Origin: Trichoplax sp. H2
Taxonomy: Eukaryota > Placozoa > Uniplacotomia > Trichoplacea
Reading direction: 5' to 3'
Length of the DNA stretch: 64,000 nucleotides
Assembly (NCBI GenBank): GCA_003344405.1
Contig: NOWV01000155.1
Coordinates: forward strand, 62,001 to 126,000
The notes beneath the pieces were generated by a model. That model saw only the letters and a program-made list of their open reading frames with translations, was not told the origin of the DNA and did no database searches. Positions 57,601 through 64,000 of the stretch are shown here, one piece after another (the first letter of the stretch is position 1; every line of letters begins with the position of its first letter). Made by a program: the position numbers and the translations under genes.

Positions 57601-60600
57601 GGTAAACTTATTAGGTTATTATTTAGCACTTCATTAATTAGCACATAAACTTCGCAGTTCAGTAATTAGTATCAAACAACAATTGCCGCTTTACATATAT
57701 TAGAGTAATCGTAATCGATTAACAACTACCATTTGTTATCTGGCTCCGATCAGCACATCAATCTATAACGAAGTATTGTTTTTCTTTATAATAAAAGTAT
57801 TTTATCAAATATATGGAGCGAGCTCCGTAATAATGATGTAATCACAACTTTTTCTCCTACAGCCTAACGGACACGCTCTATTTATACCACGCGACCATCG
57901 CATACCGCGTATTAGAGTGCCCTTAACTCAATGCCCAAAAGGTAAATCTAGACAGATACGACATGATAACTTATTATTACTGCTATAATCAACCTTATTA
58001 TCGATGATTTAGATTTTCAGAAGTCATCAGAGGAACCCTATCCAGATTTATTTTTTGTGGAAATTGTTGAATGGAAAGCAACAACTCATTTTGCTTTGGG
58101 GTACAACCTATCTGTATTACTATCTTATTAAATATCCATCATTAATGTTGAACCATTGTTACAGAAAAGTGCTAAGACGATTTGGGCGAGAAGGTGAAAT
58201 AGACTCTGAAACGCAGGCTATCCTAGCAGAATATCAAGTAGATACATCTCCATTTTCGGATCAAGTAAGCAATTAAGAAATGACCGTATTGTCTATTCGA
58301 CATCGCTGTTACACCATCAAACCATGTCTAATTATAGTCACTGCTTATTCTATCTCTCTAGATTTTAAAAGATTTGCCCTCTGATTGGCAAATATCGAAG
58401 GTATATAGATTTCCTACAGTCGATAAGTGAAAGCTTACTTTGCTTTGATCAATCCGAAACTGATATTACTGTTGTCATAAATCTTGCATTTAGAAACAAT
58501 TAAAATGCCGCAAGGACTTACGCTCATCATGTATATTCACCATTGATCCAGCAACAGCTAAAGATCTTGATGATGCTCTATCATGCGAGCCGTTAGAGAA
58601 TGGTATTATATACGTAGTTTATGATTATTATATTATACAGTACAGAAAGTAATCACTATGTTTTTGACAATGTGTAGGTAACTTTGAAGTGGGCGTGCAT
58701 ATTGCTGATGTCAGTTACTTTGTTCGAGAAAATACCCCAGTTGATACGTTAGCAAGCAAAAGAACACTGACATTTTACTTAGTTCAAAAGGTTACTTCTT
58801 CTACTACTATGAGTATATACTCATTTTAAATTTTGAACATACTGATTTAAAGCAGGTAAAGATTAGTCTAATGCTTTTTTTATACAATCTACATTTTATG
58901 TTTTAGGCCATAACTATGCTACCTCCAGCACTATGTGAAAATTACTGCAGTCTTAATCCGGGCGAAGTAAATATATTCGTCTATCATTTCATTTTGGCAC
59001 AATTCAATACTTGGATTTACCCAACGTTTAACATTGATTTTTCTAAATATAGATAGATTCCTAATAATAGAATAATTAGCTTAAAGTAAATCGGCACGTT
59101 ACTATACACAATATTAATGATAATATGTGTTTGTTTCTTGCTCTACAGGACCGTTTAACATTTTCCGTAGTTTGGGAATTAACGCCGAACGGAAAGGTAC
59201 TTACAAAACTTTATAGTTATGAGAATTACGCAAGTCAAACTGTAGCATCTACTTTTGCTATACTATCGATATTACACTGCATTTTTGAAGCTAAAAATCT
59301 CATCAAAATTTTCATCAACTGTGGTGTATAGATAGTAAAGGAATGGTTTGGGAAGTCAGTTATACATTCATGTTGTAAAATGAACTACGACCACGCACAG
59401 GTAGAAATTTTAAATTAGATTGTTAGACATTTCTATTTACGCCTCATATTATTCTTCGCTATTCTAAGAGTGTTCTGGATAATCCATCAAAAACCTGGAC
59501 ATCACAAGACTTTCCTCAAATATATGGTGAAATTGCTTATACTATCAGATTTTACTTCATTATACATCAAGTGTAGTGATATCTTGATTCTATATCATAG
59601 CCTCTGTAACGAGCGACGAGTAAAACTAATAAGTATAAGTAAGCATTAAAAGTATTTCCTCATTTTCAATAATTAGGTGACCATACAATATCAAAAATTG
59701 TCAGTGTCATATTAAATCTAAACAAGGTAAACTAAAAACAAAAGTATTATTTCTTTCACTATACACTCAAAGTTTCTTGCTACTATTTCACAAGCTAATC
59801 TGTAAGTCCTCTTTTGAAGATTGCTCAAGAATTACTGAAAGGAAGGTTATCATCCGGAGCCATAGAATTGAACCAGGTATTTCATAATTCCGATAAAAAC
59901 TAAAGTGATATTATAAATTGAATGGATGTCTTCTACATCTTGGTCTACTACGAGGCCTTCAATAGTAATGTAAACCCTAACAAACGTATGTAATTTAGCC
60001 AAAACAATGGTTCTCGCTTGACAGCGATTCTGGCTATCCAACGAGCTGTAAAACATATGAAATGAAAGAAAGTAATGGGTATTGAATACTTTCTAATATG
60101 ATCAGTATTAGTTGAAAAACTTTTATCAATATTTGACGACTTTATAAAATGTTGCTATGTAAATGTTCTTTCAGATTGGTAAAAGAATTTATGCTTTTAG
60201 CTAACATCTCAGTAGCTAAAAAAATCCTTACAGGTTTTACTAGCACAGCTTTCCTCCGTCGACAGCCATCGCCATGCGCTCAAATGATATCGAAAGTGGT
60301 TAGTAAGATACCCTACAAAATCGAAACAACGATATTAAAATTTAATCTAAATTTTATATGTACTATTTTTGCAGACTAATTACTGCAAGAACTTTGATAT
60401 TCACTGTGATGGCGATAACTATCGTAGTCTTCAGGTTAAATATTTGGAAATTTTTATTGACTTAAAACCGTTACTGATGTCAATAATTGTAAAATTATAA
60501 TGCAGGCTTCTTTATTAGCGATCGGAACGAACGATAAAGACGGTATTCACACTCAGGCTGTGAGTCATATATTCTTAAGGGCTATGACGGTAAGCCTATA

Positions 60601-61664
60601 CTACGGTACATGAGGAAATATATCGTACACTAAATAAATGACTTAACACTTTCAAATTCGTATGATTTACAGAGAGCGGAATATTTCTGTAGTGGAACAT
60701 TTGAATCTCATGATAGCTTCAAGCATTATTGTCTAAATATTCCGTTATATACACATTTTACGTCACCAATTCGACGTTACCCAGATATTATCGTCCATCG
60801 ACAATTATTTAACTTATTAGGTAAACTTCTACTACTATGTTAATTTAAATAAAGCGGTGAATAAACTTTTAGTATTCAAATTCCACCTCACTAGATAATG
60901 CTATAATGATATAATCACTACCTTTTAGAAGGGAAATCACAAGATAATTCTATGATCACGAATACAGCAAAACTAGAATCTATAGCAAAAGTTTGCAACG
61001 AACGAAAGCTAGCTCAGTTTAATGTTGGCAAAAAGAGCTCCGAATTGTTTTTCTCCTTTTTTGTCAGAAGTTGCGAACCTCTACATGAAGATGCAATAGC
61101 TATATCTTTATTAGATAGTTCTTTTGATGTTTTATTAGTTAAATATGGCTTAGTTAAAAGAGTTTATTGCAACGTAAGTAAAAGTGATTCGATTTTGATA
61201 TTTGTAAATGTTCATTGATTAAATCATATTAAGGATTACTGCTATTTGTAAATGACCTAACTTAGGTATCATTTCATGCTTTCAGAACGTTCACCTGGAA
61301 AACTGGAAGCTGACTCGAGTACGTAAAAAAGCTAAACTAATTCTATATTGGAAAGCAACATCAACTAGCAAAGGATTTTCGCAGGTTTCAACCGTATTAT
61401 TCAAAATAAATAATGCACAAGCATTTCCTTCAGTCTTAACAAAACTTGACCGTCTATTACATTTCAGGAAATTTCTCTATTCTCGAAATTAAACGTTATC
61501 GTTGAAAGTGATCGTCAACAAACACTCGGATTCATGGTAACACACGTTTATTCATTTGAGTAGTAACTGCTGAGCGAATAATTATATCACTAGTAACGTT
61601 ACTCCTGATGTATTTCCCCCTTTGCATTTAGGTCCATTTACAGCATCCTAAAGTTACTGCGTAA
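54606..61664 (+). CDS. DIS3L2: DIS3-like 3'-5' exoribonuclease 2
   Basis: RNase II/RNB-family cytoplasmic exonuclease for uridylated RNA. Exons: 54606-54659, 55713-55778, 55887-55940, 56500-56598, 56726-56899, 57053-57118, 57863-57941, 58013-58100, 58165-58264, 58362-58400, 58494-58602, 58678-58790, 58907-58966, 59149-59196, 59332-59400, 59469-59526, 59677-59726, 59820-59876, 59999-60078, 60175-60298, 60375-60434, 60506-60589, 60673-60820, 60929-61173, 61286-61384, 61468-61536, 61632-61664. Phases agree; 774 residues (human 885). No PIN domain, so DIS3L2 rather than DIS3 or DIS3L. Cold-shock segments ([31 protein letters not shown]) precede RNB with [15 protein letters not shown] (Asp291, 297, 299, 300 for metal binding) and [20 protein letters not shown]; an S1-like end follows. 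The first exon is the least certain. AATAAA lies at 61714. Confidence 0.95.
55220..55440. repeat. 109-bp tandem duplication with a hairpin in DIS3L2 intron 1
   Basis: GTCAGAAG(T/C)AAACAGATATG starts at 55220 and 55329. The second copy has gained a perfect 10-bp stem with 6-base loop at 55391-55416 (TGGTCGGCAT / ATGCCGACCA); copy 1 holds only the right half of that stem. Confidence 0.85.
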
Positions 61665-62108
61665 GCATAAAACAAAATCGAACATTCATATATTTAAATG
61701 AAAGCAGATATGAAATAAATAAACTCCAACTCAACAACATTGGCTTATCAAGGACGTATGGCATACATTCTACAACAAGATTAAATAGTAATCCTATGAA
61801 TACGTAATTCCGGATTTATCCTACAATCGGTCTCGTTGCAGTCACACCAGCATAAACATTTCTTGTAAATCATTTCATCCAAACTTTATATTTCCAAAAT
61901 GTTGTTATGTTTATTTAGTTTAATAACATTACATTTTATTGCAATGAAATAAACTATAGGTGACTAATGTACAAATAAAAATAGCTATCTATGATCCATA
62001 CGATAAGAACTTCCCGATGAAGTTGATAATTTTATTGCCACTTCTGCATCTCGTTTTAATGTCTGTCTTCTCATTCGGTGTACTAATTAAAATAGTCTAT
62101 TAAACTTC
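61665..62108. other. Convergent spacer between DIS3L2 and FARS2
   Basis: Holds the polyadenylation signals of both genes: AATAAA at 61714-61719 (+) and 62031-62036 (-). No other gene was seen. Confidence 0.6.
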
Positions 62109-63983
62109 TTATCGATTTCTTCGGACTTCAACACCCAACTGTAATTCGACAGCCGATCTTACGCGGTCCTATTTAGCAAGAGAAATATCACATAGAGTAA
62201 AGCCAAATTTACAATAATAAGTATTATCCACTTTCCAATATTTTCTAGAATTTTAATACTTGACTCCTAAATATCAGTATCGTAATAGCGCTCAAACCTG
62301 TATTACATTCATTTCTTCATTCGTAAGCGTCCTTCAATAGCAAAGAAAAAATAAGTATTCTACAAGTAGTTGAAAGATTCGATATTTCTTCAAAATACAG
62401 AAATTAATCGTACTGTACCTATCCATAGATCGATATGTTAATCTATAGCAATGACTTTGTCGTCCGGTCTTAGCATCAGTATAATCATCAACCTACAATA
62501 CGATTGAAAACAGCTCTGGTTATTTCATACGACTAAAAAATTGATGAAGTTTTAGTGTTAAATTTTAACAAAATAGCTTCCATTACTCACTAATGAAACT
62601 TGTTCTACCAAATCACCTCCGACGCTTCTCACTACGTCACAGAAACTGAATAAAATTACATCAAATTAAACTTTACAATTAATACACCATTAGTTGCATT
62701 ACGTATGACAGAATATGACATACTTATTTAAAGAAAATGCTGGTGATAGCCAAAACGAAATATCATTGTATAGAGGTGGATGTATGCTAAAAGGCTACAA
62801 TAAGAAAAATAACAGTGTTAATCCAGCAAGTTATTGTTAAATCGATCTCGAGTTGAATCAATTAGAACAGGGCTAACATCACGCTATCTGACCTTAAACT
62901 TGACATTGCTAATGACATCATCCACTTTAAACTGCGATAAAAAACGCTCGTCTTTGCTACGATAAGTCAGCAATAATACGTCATGAAATATATAATCACC
63001 CAAAATCAAAACATAAGTAAAAATTAGCATTATAGCAGTACCTCCAAAATAATCTGATATCTGGAATATCAAATAGAATCATTGCTATCCTTTCGATTCC
63101 AATTCCAAATGCCCAACCTATCCATTAGGAGCAAATTTATAATATCGCTAATCATAGTACGGTAGAAATTAATTGTATAATATCATGACGAATACTTTAA
63201 AATATTAATGAATAACGTTAAGCAGAAGTCAAGTACCAATTTTGTTAGAAGCTCCTATAAATAAGTAAGTAAACACGTAGTAAATTAGTCTATATCAATG
63301 AAATCATATAATACTGCTTTATATCCTATCTTGCCTCCTTTTACTAAAGTGTTGTGGCTCATTATGCCGCAGCCTAAAACTTCCAACCAATCGCCTTGAA
63401 ATTTAATTTCCATCTCCCATGATGGATGTGTGAATGGAAAATACTAAAAGATTTTATACAATAAATATTTCTATTAAGAACGATATACTGTAAGATATAA
63501 TAATATCAAAAATTCGTTAATTTCTGAAACCCTTTACCAAATGGTTAGATTACAGTAGCGAAGGCATACAACCACAACAATAAAACATGTATTATATATG
63601 GTAGCAAAGCAATAATCTTACCGCATCAACAAATCTAGTTTCTATATTACCAAACAGGTTATTCATAATTCCTGTGTAATAAATAGATACTTTGACTTAG
63701 CAGGCAAACAGCTATATGCCTTAAAATTGAAAATTATGCTTAAGTGCCGGCAGTCATACCCATTAAAATTTCTTTTAAATCATTCTCTACAAATTTTACA
63801 GCTTCTATAAATCCGATAATATAAGTCTCAGTTTAACAACAAAATACACCATAATTTTAAAGCAAAGATAATGCTTAGAAAAGTAACAACTCTATACGCA
63901 CCCAAGCTATGCACAGCCTGTTTCTCTTCAGTTTCTTGCATGGAATTATCGAAAATGTCTAGATTTTTATCTTTAGTAAAAAT
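62109..63983 (-). CDS. FARS2: Mitochondrial phenylalanyl-tRNA synthetase, 5' part outside window
   Basis: Charges mitochondrial tRNA-Phe. Twelve exons visible in 1.9 kb: 63902-63983, 63760-63804, 63622-63671, 63335-63443, 63237-63254, 63042-63117, 62893-62956, 62724-62794, 62591-62645, 62419-62492, 62298-62331, 62109-62168. Phases agree. The class II core is recognisable by [41 protein letters not shown] and motif 3 [20 protein letters not shown]. The C-terminal FDX-ACB anticodon-binding domain follows ([52 protein letters not shown]) and ends [14 protein letters not shown]. One exon is only 18 nt (ASNKIG) and the donor before it is GC (GGAG/GCAAGA), a GC-AG intron. The catalytic N-terminus and targeting peptide lie beyond 64000. 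Confidence 0.95.
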
Positions 63984-64000
63984 CTAAGTATACGAATAGT

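Noticed and set aside
59850-60056. 68-codon minus frame in the DIS3L2 gene
   Set aside because: Antisense shadow of DIS3L2 exons 18 and 19.
60072-60078. Donor at 60072 (A/GTAATG) for DIS3L2 exon 19
   Set aside because: It gives an immediate stop in the next exon; the donor at 60079 (GG/GTATTG) keeps frame and yields the conserved ESNGLVKEF.

Overview
The window looks like nuclear DNA of an early-branching animal, most likely a placozoan (Trichoplax or Hoilungia type). The DNA is AT-rich. Introns are numerous, mostly 50-500 bp and canonical GT-AG. The genes are clear animal orthologues, including animal-type regulators such as a PGC-1-like coactivator, and there are short assembly gaps of 20 N. 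The placozoan assignment is inference. Exons were joined by hand from reading frame, splice consensus and recalled family sequences; no search was run.

Layout. 149-7268 (-): F-BAR protein PACSIN/syndapin, 3' part outside the window, with one 5.6 kb intron. 8807-11123 (+): ribosomal protein RPS10 with a 5'TOP leader. 12300-14151 (-): ETFRF1 (LYRM5). 14534-19909 (+): axonemal DNAI7 (CASC1), head-to-head with ETFRF1 as in human. 20904-29839 (-): complete 21-exon synaptojanin. 32609-37299 (+): PGC-1-like coactivator. 39229-40965 (-): intronless PARP3 with a SAP domain. 41-47 kb: gene-poor, with tandem repeats and a region where two haplotypes, with and without a hairpin transposon, were scaffolded in series. 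47342-48763 (-) and 50216-51310 (+): two intronless mTERF genes, head-to-head. 54606-61664 (+): 27-exon DIS3L2. 62109-63983 (-): 3' twelve exons of mitochondrial FARS2, continuing off the right end.

How the genes relate. Five of the eleven genes serve mitochondria (ETFRF1, PGC-1-like, two mTERFs, FARS2). PACSIN and synaptojanin are physical partners in clathrin-mediated endocytosis in other animals. DNAI7 is ciliary and has an RFX X-box-like site just before its start codon. Long introns and spacers are largely filled by unrelated, mostly degenerate tandem repeats of about 85-260 bp. Divergent promoter spacers carry clusters of the palindromic word TACAGTACTGTA and relatives.
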